Assembly (NCBI RefSeq): GCF_002222635.1
Contig: NZ_CP022420.1
Span: 78,108 to 142,107, forward strand
Reading direction: 5' to 3'
From: Pseudosulfitobacter pseudonitzschiae
GTDB taxonomy: Bacteria; Pseudomonadota; Alphaproteobacteria; Rhodobacterales; Rhodobacteraceae
DNA length: 64,000 nucleotides
Below the pieces are notes generated by a model. It was given only the letters and a program-made list of their open reading frames with translations. It did not search any database and had not been told where the DNA came from. The number at the start of each line of letters is the position of its first letter. The first letter of the stretch is position 1. This document shows, piece by piece, positions 1-8,159 of the stretch. A program made the translations under genes and the position numbers.

Positions 1-849
1 ATCACCACCTTTGCGGGCCGCTTCTGCTGCCTCCATCACCATCGGAAATTCCGCCACTCCTGCGCCAAGCTCGCGGAAATAGGCGCGGGTTTCCGCCCGT
101 GTATCATCGTGGCTTAGCATGGGCGCTCCTGCTGTACGGGCCATCTGTGCAACCGATGCGATCGCGTCGGGCACCTCGCTGCGCCGATCCCAGACGTGGC
201 CCAGGAGCGCGATATAGTCTTCCTCGCTCAGCCCTGCGCGATGGGCTTTGGAAGCGGTGCGCTTTTTCATTCGCGCGTCGTCTAAAGAGGCGATTGAAAA
301 ATCCGGGGACAGCTCAAAAGCGCGGTCCTGAATTGGGACGTCATAGGCCCTCATGGTCATGGACGTGTGGTCATTGAATGCCACGGAAGGCAATAGTGGC
401 CCCGCAAGCGCCCATTCGATCACGTCCAAAGCCTCGAACGCGAAGGTTTCCCACCGAAGCTGCACCCGGTTTTCCACGGTCAGCCGCGCGGCCAGATCGC
501 GCATGGCTTGCATGAGTTCGCGGCCGCGTGCCACATCGCGCAACCCCGGCTCCCATCCCAGCGTTATGGCGTGATAAGCGGTGGCAATCCCGTTGGTTGC
601 AAGTTGACGGTCAGTGTCGATGAGCGCCGTTTCGGTTGGGAAGAAAACCCCTGGACGGGGCATCAGCTGGCGTTCGAACGCATCGCCATGTACGTCGATC
701 AGGGCAGGGGCCAATATCAATCCACGTGCGTCGATCACCTCGCCTTGCGCGCGGCCACCTAATTCGACGATCTTGCCATTGCTAATGGCAACAGTCGTCT
801 CAGTGATCTCGCCGGGCAGGTAGACTTGTGCGCCTTCAAAGGTAATCAT
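1..849 (-). CDS. phnM: Alpha-D-ribose 1-methylphosphonate 5-triphosphate diphosphatase PhnM, partial (C-terminus beyond window)
   Basis: The minus-strand frame is open from an ATG at 849 to the window edge, giving 283 residues of a family usually near 380. It begins MITFEGAQVYLPGE and carries the amidohydrolase metal motif D-V-H-G-D at about residues 52-56, with the PhnM-type stretch FNDHTS further on. PhnM removes pyrophosphate from the ribose phosphonate triphosphate made by C-P lyase. The start directly follows the TGA of the upstream methyltransferase, so it is the last visible gene of the phnDCE operon. The rest of the C-P lyase genes, if present, lie outside the window. Confidence 0.88.
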   Translation of the reverse strand, partial: MITFEGAQVYLPGEITETTVAISNGKIVELGGRAQGEVIDARGLILAPALIDVHGDAFERQLMPRPGVFFPTETALIDTDRQLATNGIATAYHAITLGWEPGLRDVARGRELMQAMRDLAARLTVENRVQLRWETFAFEALDVIEWALAGPLLPSVAFNDHTSMTMRAYDVPIQDRAFELSPDFSIASLDDARMKKRTASKAHRAGLSEEDYIALLGHVWDRRSEVPDAIASVAQMARTAGAPMLSHDDTRAETRAYFRELGAGVAEFPMVMEAAEAARKGGD

Positions 850-1494
850 TCAAAGTCTTTCCATTGTCAGATGCCAGTGGAAAGACCCCGGCTTTTCGTG
901 TTCACGGTCGTCAAGCTTCAGGCATTCAAAGCCCGAAAACAGGGCCAACAGATCTGCCGCCGCGCAAAAGTAATGCGGGTGCATTTTGTCCGTACCGGGC
1001 GCATCAAAAACCCATGCGTTGCGGCTGATTTCACGACCTGCGTATTTTGCCTGCTCATGCGGCAGGCGACGTTTGGACAACATAGTCCCCATAAAACTGC
1101 CGCCGGGCTTCAGCACGCGACGAATTTCGGCAATTGTGCGCAGCAGGATATCTTCGTCGCCATGGTAGATCACGTTCCAGCTGAGCACGTGGTCAAAGGC
1201 GTGATCCTTGAACGGCAGCGCATCCATGCGGGCCAGAACTGTTTCTACGCCACCGGCCTTTTCAATCTCTGCCAACCCGTCGGGCGCGGCATCCAACGCG
1301 ATCATGTCAAAGCCCTGGGATGCCAGCCAAAGTGCGTGACGCCCCACGCCCGCCCCCAGATCAAGAATGCGTGCGCCTTGTGCCAGACCAGCCGCCCATT
1401 CTTGCACGTCCTTCTCTGGCGTCAGCCACTTGCTATCTTCTTCGATGGATTTCCATTGGTCATTCCAATGCTGGTCAGCTGTATCCGATTTCAC
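850..1494 (-). CDS. Class I SAM-dependent methyltransferase in the phn operon
   Basis: The 214-residue protein has a clear SAM-binding motif I, DLGAGVG, at residues 45-51, an acidic motif II (ALDAAP) and a later LKPGG motif typical of Methyltransf_11/25 proteins. It overlaps the end of phnE by an ATGA and is followed at once by phnM, so it is translated with the phosphonate genes. The substrate is not shown by the sequence. Its place suggests that it acts on a phosphonate intermediate or on an operon-linked small molecule, which is inference only. Confidence 0.8.
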   Translation of the reverse strand: MKSDTADQHWNDQWKSIEEDSKWLTPEKDVQEWAAGLAQGARILDLGAGVGRHALWLASQGFDMIALDAAPDGLAEIEKAGGVETVLARMDALPFKDHAFDHVLSWNVIYHGDEDILLRTIAEIRRVLKPGGSFMGTMLSKRRLPHEQAKYAGREISRNAWVFDAPGTDKMHPHYFCAAADLLALFSGFECLKLDDREHEKPGSFHWHLTMERL

Positions 1495-2309
1495 CGTTGT
1501 TCTCCAATAATTTTAGTGCGGGCCCAGCCGCTGACGAGCTCGATCCCGATCACAACAACTGCGATCATCAAGATCACGGTCATCGCTGTGGGGTAATCGA
1601 AAAGGTCAAAACCAACTTTAAGCTCGATCCCAATCCCACCCGCACCGACAAGGCCAAGGATAGTCGACGACCGGACGGCTTTCTCCAAGGCAAAGAGAGA
1701 GGTGGAAATAAAAGCGGGCAGGCTGCCGGGAATCGTGGCACAGGCCACAACATCGAGTTTTCGCGCGCCAGTGGCTGTTAGGCTCTCGGCGGGGCCTTTG
1801 TCGGTTGCTTCCATGTCGTCGGCGAAAAAGCGTCCGCAAAAGCCGATTGTGTCGATCACGATGGCCAGCATGCCGGCAAAGGGACCAAGGCCCACGGCCA
1901 CAACGAAAACCAGTGCCCAGGCGATGTCCGGCACAGCACGGATGAAACTCAGCCCGGTGCGCACAATTTGGTTCACCCATGGGCCGGCGATCAGCCCCTT
2001 TGCCGCCAAGAGGGCGACAGGAACAGATATGATTACCCCGATCACAGCACCGGCAACAGCGATTTGCAGTGTCTCGACCATTTTCCAGCCCAGCCGCGTG
2101 AGGACTTGTGGGTCAAGGTTCGGCGGGAAGGCCCGCGCGGCGAAATCGGCAAAGCGGGGTGGGGAGCTGGCTACTTTTTCAAGCGAGAAGCCGGCACCGG
2201 CGAGGCACCAGAAGATAATAACAAGTCCAAGCGCATAGCCCAAAAAACTGATGGCAGAGGGCCGCTCAAACCGCGCCAGTTCAAATCGCGAGGGGGTGGT
2301 ATCAGTCAT
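1491..2309 (-). CDS. phnE: Phosphonate ABC transporter permease PhnE
   Basis: The 272-residue protein is an integral membrane permease with about six hydrophobic segments (the first at residues 20-42) and the binding-protein-dependent transport domain. An EAA-like loop, ESLTATGARKLDVV, lies about two thirds along and would dock onto PhnC. Length and order fit PhnE. It overlaps phnC by 8 bases and the methyltransferase by 4 bases, so the genes are coupled. The family moves phosphonates or phosphite across the inner membrane; which ligand is used here cannot be told. Confidence 0.9.
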   Translation of the reverse strand: MTDTTPSRFELARFERPSAISFLGYALGLVIIFWCLAGAGFSLEKVASSPPRFADFAARAFPPNLDPQVLTRLGWKMVETLQIAVAGAVIGVIISVPVALLAAKGLIAGPWVNQIVRTGLSFIRAVPDIAWALVFVVAVGLGPFAGMLAIVIDTIGFCGRFFADDMEATDKGPAESLTATGARKLDVVACATIPGSLPAFISTSLFALEKAVRSSTILGLVGAGGIGIELKVGFDLFDYPTAMTVILMIAVVVIGIELVSGWARTKIIGEQR

Positions 2310-3120
2310 AAAGACCTCTCAGATCGGCGGAACTCAGCGAGGCTGCTGTCGCATCAAGCTGAATGCGCCCCTGCGCAAGGCCAAGCACGCGGTCGCCGTA
2401 TTTCAATGCATGTTCAACGTTGTGCGAGGTAAAGACGACCGTCACATTCTCGTCGCGGACAAGCCGGAAGAACAGCTCCATCACGTCTTCGCCTGCACTT
2501 GGATCAAGTGACGCGCAAGGTTCATCCGCAAAGAGAACCTTGGGCGCGCCGACGATGGCGCGGGCAATGGCCACGCGTTGCGACTGCCCGCCCGATAGCC
2601 GATCCGCGCGCCGGTGCGCGAAATCAGCAAGGCCCACGCGTTCCAACGCCTGCATGGCAGTTTCCCGAGAAGACTGGGGGGCTAGCGGATGGCTCCAATG
2701 GCGTATGCCGGGATGCTTGCCTAGAAGACCGTGCAAGACATTTGAAAGCACAGACAGTCGGGGCACCAGATTGTGCTTCTGAGAGACCAACCCGACCTGC
2801 GCGCGAATGTTGCGCATCTGGCGCCTGGTTGCTTCATCTGTCTGCTGTCCCAGCAAATGCACGCTGCCACCTGAGGTTGGGATTAACCCCATCAGGCAGC
2901 GCAGCAGGGTCGATTTCCCAGTGCCGTTGGCACCAACAAGTGCTGTCGCCTCTCCGCGGGCGAGGCGGAAACTCACGTCGGAAAAGATCGGCGTCGCCCC
3001 AAAGGTTTTGGAAACGGCGCGGGCTTCAATTTCAACGGGCGAAACCGGGGCGAAGGCCGCCCCGGTTTGCTCAGTCAGCACATCCGGGGCCACCGGACGT
3101 CTCAGTAGAAGATCAGTCAC
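2302..3120 (-). CDS. phnC: Phosphonate ABC transporter ATP-binding protein PhnC
   Basis: This ABC ATPase has Walker A GANGTGKST at about residues 63-71, the signature LSGGQSQRV, and Walker B LFADEP followed by the H-loop SHN. A longer frame reaches back to 3324, but that part lies inside phnD. The GTG at 3120, in the shared GTGACTGA at the end of phnD, gives 272 residues, the usual PhnC size, so I chose it. The product would power PhnE for PhnD-delivered phosphonate. Confidence 0.9.
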   Translation of the reverse strand: MTDLLLRRPVAPDVLTEQTGAAFAPVSPVEIEARAVSKTFGATPIFSDVSFRLARGEATALVGANGTGKSTLLRCLMGLIPTSGGSVHLLGQQTDEATRRQMRNIRAQVGLVSQKHNLVPRLSVLSNVLHGLLGKHPGIRHWSHPLAPQSSRETAMQALERVGLADFAHRRADRLSGGQSQRVAIARAIVGAPKVLFADEPCASLDPSAGEDVMELFFRLVRDENVTVVFTSHNVEHALKYGDRVLGLAQGRIQLDATAASLSSADLRGLYD

Positions 3121-3982
3121 CGATGAAATCGTCGAACTGAGGGTATCCCGCATTCGAATACATCGAGCGGACGTAGTCATATGCGCTGTCTTCAATCGCA
3201 ACGAGGTCCATGCCGACATATTTGTCGTTTTCTTCGTGGGCCGTGATGCCTGCGATGACCTGCGCCTTGTTCCCAAGGACCGCGTCTCGCAGTGCTTCGG
3301 CAGCCTTGGTTGGCACATGTGCACCCACCATGATCATGTCATTGGGCAGGTCGCCCGAGCGCGCAATCATCTTGTAAAAACCGTAAGGCAGCTCCGTTTG
3401 GCCATTGCGGACGCCGATGAAAGTGCCTGCATTCATGCCAAGCGCGTCGATATCGCCGTTGTTCAACGCCTCAAAGGCGATGTTGCGCGAGGTGTGGATT
3501 TTCTCAATGTCATTAACCGGATCGACGCCGTAGTCTGCGAGTACCTGCATCGGGCAAAGCATGTTTGAAGTCGAACCGATATCGCCAAATGCGACTGATT
3601 TGCCTACCAGATCAGCAGGTACGTTGATGCCGCTGTCAGCACGCACGATAATGGCACAGTGATAATCGGGGCGACCGAGGCCGATCAGCGGCGTGGCATT
3701 GGTCAGCTTGTTGAAAACCACATATTCTGCAGGTCCAGAGACTACAAAATCCACGGTCTCACCGCGCAGCGCCTCGGCTGCAGCCGTGCGCGAGTTTACG
3801 GCAAAGAATTCGAATGTGTCGCCGGTGGCCACTTCAAGCGCCTCCTTGAAGGGACCCCATTCCAGTTGCAGGCGTTCCATGCCTTCGACATCTGTGACGG
3901 CAAGTTTCCAGATTTCTGCTGTCGCTGCAAAGGCAGACACAGCAGCAAGGCTTACACCCAGCAAAAGAGATTTCAGTTTCAT
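3113..3982 (-). CDS. phnD: Phosphonate ABC transporter substrate-binding protein PhnD
   Basis: The 289-residue periplasmic binding protein starts with a signal peptide (MKLKSLLLGVSLAAVSAFA, cut after ATA at about residue 22). It shows PhnD-family features: the early GPFKEALE segment, FVVSGPAEYVVF near residue 85 and the GSTSNMLCP ligand-loop segment. It is the first gene of the operon. Its ATG lies only 4 bases from the target duplication of the IS element at 3996-5046. The Shine-Dalgarno GAGGG survives because it is part of that duplication, but the native upstream promoter is now about 1.05 kb away. Confidence 0.92.
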   Translation of the reverse strand: MKLKSLLLGVSLAAVSAFAATAEIWKLAVTDVEGMERLQLEWGPFKEALEVATGDTFEFFAVNSRTAAAEALRGETVDFVVSGPAEYVVFNKLTNATPLIGLGRPDYHCAIIVRADSGINVPADLVGKSVAFGDIGSTSNMLCPMQVLADYGVDPVNDIEKIHTSRNIAFEALNNGDIDALGMNAGTFIGVRNGQTELPYGFYKMIARSGDLPNDMIMVGAHVPTKAAEALRDAVLGNKAQVIAGITAHEENDKYVGMDLVAIEDSAYDYVRSMYSNAGYPQFDDFIGD

Positions 3983-3986
3983 AGCA

Positions 3987-3995
3987 CCCTCTAGG
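3987..3995. repeat. 9-bp target site duplication, left copy (CCCTCTAGG)
   Basis: CCCTCTAGG occurs here and again at 5047-5055, exactly bordering the IS. On the minus strand it reads CCTAGAGGG and supplies the ribosome binding site of phnD. Confidence 0.92.
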
Positions 3996-5046
3996 GGCTC
4001 TGTTGCACAAATCGGCTGAGGGTCGAGGTTCCCCTTCCCCCGGACAGACTCATCCCACGGCTTCAGTGACGGGTATGCCGAGTGCGGTGAAGCCGTTCAG
4101 GACGACCACACGGATCTGAAACTCGGCAACCTGACGGTCGAAGTCCCTGGCAGTCAGGCGTTGGCCCAGCAGCTTCACACAATGCATCTTCGTTTCGACG
4201 CGGCTCCGGCGGTGATAGCCGCTCCATCGTCGCCAGATGTTTCGCCCGAAGCGACGTGACGCGCGCAGGGCTTCGTTGCGCGCGATTGCTCCGGGAGTGT
4301 CGGGCTTCCATGGCCTGGCATTTTTGCGTGGCGGTATGACTGCGGCGGCACCTCGGGCGGCGATGGCATCGTGGCACTTGCGGGTGTCAAAGGCACCATC
4401 AGCGGTGACGCTTGCAACCTCGTGATCTGGCGGGATCTGGTCCAGAAGCTCTGGCAGCATGGGCGCGTCACCGACATCACTGGTGGTGAACTCGGCCGCG
4501 CGTATTTCCAGCGTTTGCTCGTCAATTCCGATGTGGATCTTGCGCCAGACCCGGCGCTTGGTGCCACCATGCTTGCGGGCGTTCCACTCCCCTTCGCCCT
4601 CGACCTTGATGCCGGTGCTGTCGATCAGCAGGTGCAACGGGCCGCCGGATCCACGGTAGGGAATATTGATCTTCAGGGACTTCTGGCGCCGCGACAGCGT
4701 GCTGAAGTTGGGCACGGTCCAGTCCAGGCCGGTCAGGCGCAGCAGGCTCTCAACGAAGCCCGTCGTCTGCCTGAGCGCCATGCCAAACAGCACCTTCATC
4801 GTCAGGCAGGTCTGTATGGCTGCGTCACTATAGTCAGGCTGTCGGCCACGTTTGCCTGTTGGCCTGGCCTCCCAGGTCATCTCGGGATCGAACCAGATCG
4901 TCAGCGAGCCACGACGCTTCAGAGCTTCGTTATAGGCGGGCCAATTCCTGGTCTTGTAGGCGGGGGGGCTGGGTCGGCTCATGCGCCCCCAGCTACCACG
5001 CTGGATTCACAAGATGAATCCCTCACGCGATTTGTGCAACAGAGCC
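3996..5046 (-). mobile_element. IS5-family insertion sequence, IS903-like group, complete (1051 bp)
   Basis: The element is bounded by perfect 19-bp terminal inverted repeats, GGCTCTGTTGCACAAATCG at 3996-4014 and its complement at 5028-5046. It is flanked by a 9-bp direct repeat. End sequence, 9-bp duplication, length and a single DDE transposase gene fit the IS903 group of IS5. Exact ends and duplication suggest a recent, intact insertion. The transposase gene points toward phnD. Confidence 0.95.
4050..4982 (-). CDS. IS5-family DDE transposase
   Basis: The 310-residue transposase has an N-terminal DUF4096-like/transposase region and a DDE domain. The first Asp is in LLIDSTGIKV, the second in VTADGAFDT, and the Glu in SRVETKMH. 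The spacing Y-(2)-R-(3)-E-(6)-K typical of IS4/IS5 superfamily enzymes is met exactly by YHRRSRVETKMHCVK. The frame is full length with no stop or shift, so the copy looks active. Transcription from it runs toward phnD 68 bases downstream and could drive that operon. Confidence 0.95.
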   Translation of the reverse strand: MSRPSPPAYKTRNWPAYNEALKRRGSLTIWFDPEMTWEARPTGKRGRQPDYSDAAIQTCLTMKVLFGMALRQTTGFVESLLRLTGLDWTVPNFSTLSRRQKSLKINIPYRGSGGPLHLLIDSTGIKVEGEGEWNARKHGGTKRRVWRKIHIGIDEQTLEIRAAEFTTSDVGDAPMLPELLDQIPPDHEVASVTADGAFDTRKCHDAIAARGAAAVIPPRKNARPWKPDTPGAIARNEALRASRRFGRNIWRRWSGYHRRSRVETKMHCVKLLGQRLTARDFDRQVAEFQIRVVVLNGFTALGIPVTEAVG

Positions 5047-5055
5047 CCCTCTAGG
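5047..5055. repeat. 9-bp target site duplication, right copy
   Basis: This is the second copy of CCCTCTAGG, directly after the right inverted repeat of the IS. Confidence 0.92.
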
Positions 5056-5178
5056 TTTATTCATTCGGATGAATAGTGGGACTGCGTATCAATGGCGCTA
5101 CAGTTTCATGAAACCTTTGTGACGTATGCGGCCGAGACGGCGCGGATGGGAAGTACTAAGTTTATTTACCATAAACTT
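5056..5178 (-). promoter_or_regulatory. Displaced phn promoter region with a Pho-box-like site and palindromes
   Basis: Before the IS arrived this stretch lay directly upstream of phnD. On the minus strand 5124-5107 reads CGTCACAAAGGTTTCATG, two 7-base half-sites at an 11-base period, close to the alphaproteobacterial PHO box consensus. Other symmetric sites are ATTCAT-N4-ATGAAT (5059-5074), GTTTCATGAAAC (5103-5114) and AAGTTTA-N7-TAAACTT (5158-5178). PhoB control of phosphonate uptake is well known, but the assignment here rests on pattern only. repC ends at 5233, so part may serve as its downstream region. Confidence 0.45.
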
Positions 5179-5232
5179 CATTACCAGAATTCTAGCCCGT
5201 TTTTGGGCACATTCAGTTGCGGGTTGGAAACT

Positions 5233-6390
5233 TTACCTCACCCTATTGCGCCGTTTTTGCAGAGCCGTAACGCTTGCATCAAAGTCCAGCCTTCCTGCCT
5301 TGGCTCGACGGATCAGTTCGCGCATCAAACCGCCCGGATTGCGCACTGGATATCTCGGGTGATCTCGTTGCGCATCAACCAATAGGAGGCAGAAAGCCAA
5401 CCCGTGGTCGCCCAAGGTGCTCTGGCCCTCGTACCAAACTGAAGCATGGATATCGAGCATCGGCAGCAACGCCCAGGCCGCCTCGATGATGTCGCGCTCT
5501 TTGAGAGGTCGGTTCTGATCTCGGCTCGCGTCAAGCATCATGCGTAGGCCGTCGCCGGCAATGCGATATAGATTCTCTGGCGTCAGAGCGGGTGGCGCGG
5601 GGCAGGGAATTGATGATGGCGATTCAGTCTGTGCGATTTCCGCGTGTCTTCCATAGTTATCCACAGCGGGCGGCGTCTTTACAGTTTGAGTTTCTTCTCT
5701 GGTGTTTTGTGTAAAGGGCCGGAAGTTTTCCGCTGGTTGGTCGGAAGAAAGCCCATGTTTTTCAAGCCAGTCATCAAGGTTGTTGCACAGATCGGAACTG
5801 GCCTTCAAATGGGCGTTGAGCCGCTCCAGACCGAGACGGCTTAAAGCATCGCTGCGTGGCCATTTATCGAAACTGGCGAGAATCTTGACGATCTCAGGAT
5901 CTTTGATAGCCGAGAAGGGCAGGGCGGCGATGCACCGTTTCATGTGACGCAAACGAAGGGACCGAAGATCCTTCAAAGCGCGCAAATGCCTCCGTTCCGC
6001 ACGGAGCCGATCGCGAAGGGCTATGAACTCTTCCAGTCGCGCGATCAGCGGAGTCAGTATCAAGCCTAGGCCAGCGCGACCATAGCGGGCCCCATTCGCC
6101 GCGACACGTTTCACGATCAGCCCAAGCTTGGCCAGCGCGGCCTCATCCGTTCGCAACTGGCGTGACGTCTTGCCAAGTTCGACCGCTGCGAGGTCTTGCG
6201 CGCCAAAAAACACCGGTTCACGCTGGGGTGAGGTCCAGTCGGATGCGCGGGTGCGCCCGATGATGTAGTTCAGAACTGCGAGGCGTGCCGGGCGCAAGCC
6301 TATATGCGGGGCAATCTCTGAAATTAGCGCCATTACAGCACCTTTGGTCCAGCCTTCCGGCAGGATGGGATAGGTTTGGAGCTCGTTCAT
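5233..6390 (-). CDS. repC: Plasmid replication initiator RepC
   Basis: The 385-residue protein matches RepC of alphaproteobacterial plasmids. It has an N-terminal winged-helix DNA-binding half (GLRPARLAVLNYIIGRT, then FFGAQDLAAVELGKTSRQLRTDEAALAKLGLI) and a C-terminal RepC_C part ending LDFDASVTALQKRR. A lower-GC middle stretch with a DnaA box marks the probable origin, as known for repABC plasmids where oriV is inside repC. No repA or repB lies next to it, so this is a solo repC, possibly paired with a ParA-like gene far off at 33748 or with genes outside the window. Confidence 0.92.
   Translation of the reverse strand: MNELQTYPILPEGWTKGAVMALISEIAPHIGLRPARLAVLNYIIGRTRASDWTSPQREPVFFGAQDLAAVELGKTSRQLRTDEAALAKLGLIVKRVAANGARYGRAGLGLILTPLIARLEEFIALRDRLRAERRHLRALKDLRSLRLRHMKRCIAALPFSAIKDPEIVKILASFDKWPRSDALSRLGLERLNAHLKASSDLCNNLDDWLEKHGLSSDQPAENFRPFTQNTREETQTVKTPPAVDNYGRHAEIAQTESPSSIPCPAPPALTPENLYRIAGDGLRMMLDASRDQNRPLKERDIIEAAWALLPMLDIHASVWYEGQSTLGDHGLAFCLLLVDAQRDHPRYPVRNPGGLMRELIRRAKAGRLDFDASVTALQKRRNRVR
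5657..5665 (+). other. DnaA box inside repC (oriV candidate)
   Basis: TTATCCACA is a perfect match to the DnaA box consensus. It sits in an A+T-richer stretch of repC (about 5610-5740), where RepC-type plasmids carry their origin. Confidence 0.55.
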
Positions 6391-6460
6391 TGTCTAGTCC
6401 TTGTGAATTGGGACAAGGCTGCAACAGGGCATCCGTGTCCCATCTCGGGACACGTTTTTT
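6391..6460 (+). ncRNA. Candidate antisense RNA upstream of repC
   Basis: The repC leader, read on the opposite strand, holds two stem-loops: CCTTGT-N8-ACAAGG (6399-6418) and the terminator at 6434-6460. In repABC plasmids a short counter-transcribed RNA starts near the repC start, runs away from repC and ends in such a hairpin, and it limits repC expression. Position and direction match. I could not place a convincing promoter, so the 5' end is a guess. Confidence 0.45.
6434..6460 (+). terminator. Rho-independent terminator of the antisense RNA candidate
   Basis: An 8-bp perfect stem, CGTGTCCC / GGGACACG with loop ATCTC, is followed directly by six T on the plus strand. Confidence 0.7.
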
Positions 6461-6611
6461 CATTGCCTTGACTGTCGGGACTGCTAAAACGAGATCACAG
6501 TTTGATTTGACCTGTCGGAACGCCAATTCCGTTGTTCTTTGAGCCCCTCGCTTGGTTGCCGCCTTGCGGGGGTTTCTTCTTTAACTATCGTTACCCTGTG
6601 ATTGATTGAGA

Positions 6612-7265
6612 TCAGTAGTTGACCTGTTCGAAGCCATAGGTGCCTTCATAGTCTTCCCAATCCACGAACACGGCGCGGACCCAGATTGATGGGCAATTCT
6701 GACCGTACCCTTCTGTCCCGCGGAATGCCGGAGGAAGCGCGCTTACGGAGCTGTTCTTCCACCGAAACTGACCGTGTCGGTCATACGTGCCACGCCGCAC
6801 GGAAGCATATCTGTTGCAATCGTCGCGGCCATTATTCTGCTGTGCCGTAACCTGGAAGACGTCGATGGAGCGGATGAAATCAAACGCTCGGTCGGTCACG
6901 TCAATATCGGCACCGCGACCGACAGCTTGGGCGAGCTGGAGCGTTTCTCGCTCTCGGGGCAGGGAGAGTGCTGGACCAGGATTGAACCCCGCCAACCTGT
7001 AAAGGCGCTCAATCGGGTCCGGCGCTTCGAAATTAGCACGCATCGGACAACGCCAGATCTGCAGCGGTGGTTCGACCGGCCAGGGTGTGATCCGGCGGAT
7101 GAACTCCGCGCGCGCCCGGGCACATGGGACCGAAGGCGGCCAACCGCCCGCGAGGCACAGGAGGATCGCACAATCGATCTGGTAGCCTTGTGCGGCGGCA
7201 GGTTTGGCAGCAAGCGGTGTAAACCCGATCGCGATGATCGCGGCAGTTGACACAAGCCGCCTCAT
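6612..7265 (-). CDS. Secreted TrbM-like conjugation-associated protein
   Basis: The 217-residue protein begins with a signal peptide (MRRLVSTAAIIAIGFTPLAA, cut near AAAQ at residue 25). Directly after it comes DCAILLCLAGGWP with a further Cys a few residues on, the cysteine pattern seen in TrbM/KikA proteins of conjugative plasmids. Several further Cys point to periplasmic disulfides. It lies next to repC and a VirB operon, which fits an accessory role in transfer. The TrbM link is from motif memory and the C-terminal half is not recognised. Confidence 0.55.
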   Translation of the reverse strand: MRRLVSTAAIIAIGFTPLAAKPAAAQGYQIDCAILLCLAGGWPPSVPCARARAEFIRRITPWPVEPPLQIWRCPMRANFEAPDPIERLYRLAGFNPGPALSLPRERETLQLAQAVGRGADIDVTDRAFDFIRSIDVFQVTAQQNNGRDDCNRYASVRRGTYDRHGQFRWKNSSVSALPPAFRGTEGYGQNCPSIWVRAVFVDWEDYEGTYGFEQVNY

Positions 7266-7350
7266 GACAGATCGCCGCCGCTAACCCGCTGGCATATAAG
7301 CATACTTATGTTAATTGCGTCATAATTGCTGACATATTTTGCGCGTCGTT

Positions 7351-7620
7351 TCATTGGAACATCTCCTGGTAAGCGTCAAGCACAAGACGAACTTCGGCCT
7401 GCGCGGAAGCTGATGCTGCGGCGAGGCAATTCAGATAGGTTTGTGCCTCATCGAAGTAGGTGTTGAATTCGGCTCTGATGTCGTCGCCGTACTCGTTCAG
7501 GAGCGCAGGCGAGGCCGCCAGCTCCGGCCGCAACGGCAACACGCAGTCCATCGCCAGCGTCTCGGCGTTTGCTGGGATCGTTAGGGCGATGAATGTGCTA
7601 CATGCCAGCAACCGCGACAT
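7351..7620 (-). CDS. Small secreted hypothetical protein
   Basis: The frame extends upstream to 7686, but the ATG at 7620 has a good GGGAG ribosome binding site and starts a signal peptide (MSRLLACSTFIALTIPANA), so I use it. The 89-residue product has two Cys in the mature part (AMDCVLPLRPE and YLNCLAA). It is divergent from the VirB operon and follows the TrbM-like gene. The family is not recognised; an accessory role in the cell envelope during transfer is possible. Confidence 0.6.
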   Translation of the reverse strand: MSRLLACSTFIALTIPANAETLAMDCVLPLRPELAASPALLNEYGDDIRAEFNTYFDEAQTYLNCLAAASASAQAEVRLVLDAYQEMFQ

Positions 7621-7817
7621 CTGGTGGTCTCCCGACAATCTGGGGGCGAATCGTGTGCCGGACCTACCACCGAAAAAATATCGCAATCAATCAAAAGATA
7701 TCTATTGACCATCTAAAGTGTTTTCCGCTACGTCGCCGCATATCTTGTGACATGCACTGTTTGAAGCGGTGCAAAAGCAGGTTACTTCCGTAGGAACTTC
7801 TTTCCTTCGGAGGCAAA

Positions 7818-8159
7818 ATGGCAGGAACAAAATACCCCGTGATCCTAACATCGCACATGCAAGAGGCGATCGAGGGTGGGGCATGGATCGAGGTGGAATG
7901 CGTTGAGGCCCCGGAAAAGGGCGGCAATACGCATAGGGGTGGCTGGACGGTTTTCGTCTGCTCCAATGACGGTCAAGGCGGTGTGCACCGGTCGGTCTAT
8001 GTGACCAACCGGGATCTGAAACCACGCGTCTTCAAGACCGCAGCAGGGCTTATGAGCTTCTGCCTGGAGCTCGACGCAAAGGTATTCAGCTGCCCTCTCC
8101 GAGAAGGTGAGAGAGGCACGTGGGAGTTTGAGACGACAAGGTATCCTACCAGCGGCTAG
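7818..8159 (+). CDS. Hypothetical protein at the head of the VirB operon
   Basis: The 113-residue protein has no signal peptide or membrane segment. It is preceded by a strong CGGAGG ribosome binding site and overlaps the start of virB1 by about 50 bases. Compact, with several Trp and Cys ([27 protein letters not shown]). I do not recognise the family. First place in the operon would suit a regulator, but no DNA-binding motif is visible. Confidence 0.6.
   Translation: MAGTKYPVILTSHMQEAIEGGAWIEVECVEAPEKGGNTHRGGWTVFVCSNDGQGGVHRSVYVTNRDLKPRVFKTAAGLMSFCLELDAKVFSCPLREGERGTWEFETTRYPTSG

Noticed and set aside
2499..3568. Plus-strand frames in phnC/phnD
   Set aside because: Shadows of the phn genes, which have full family motifs on the minus strand.
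7266..7350. Symmetric ATAAGCATACTTAT as operator
   Set aside because: The symmetry is imperfect and too short to support.
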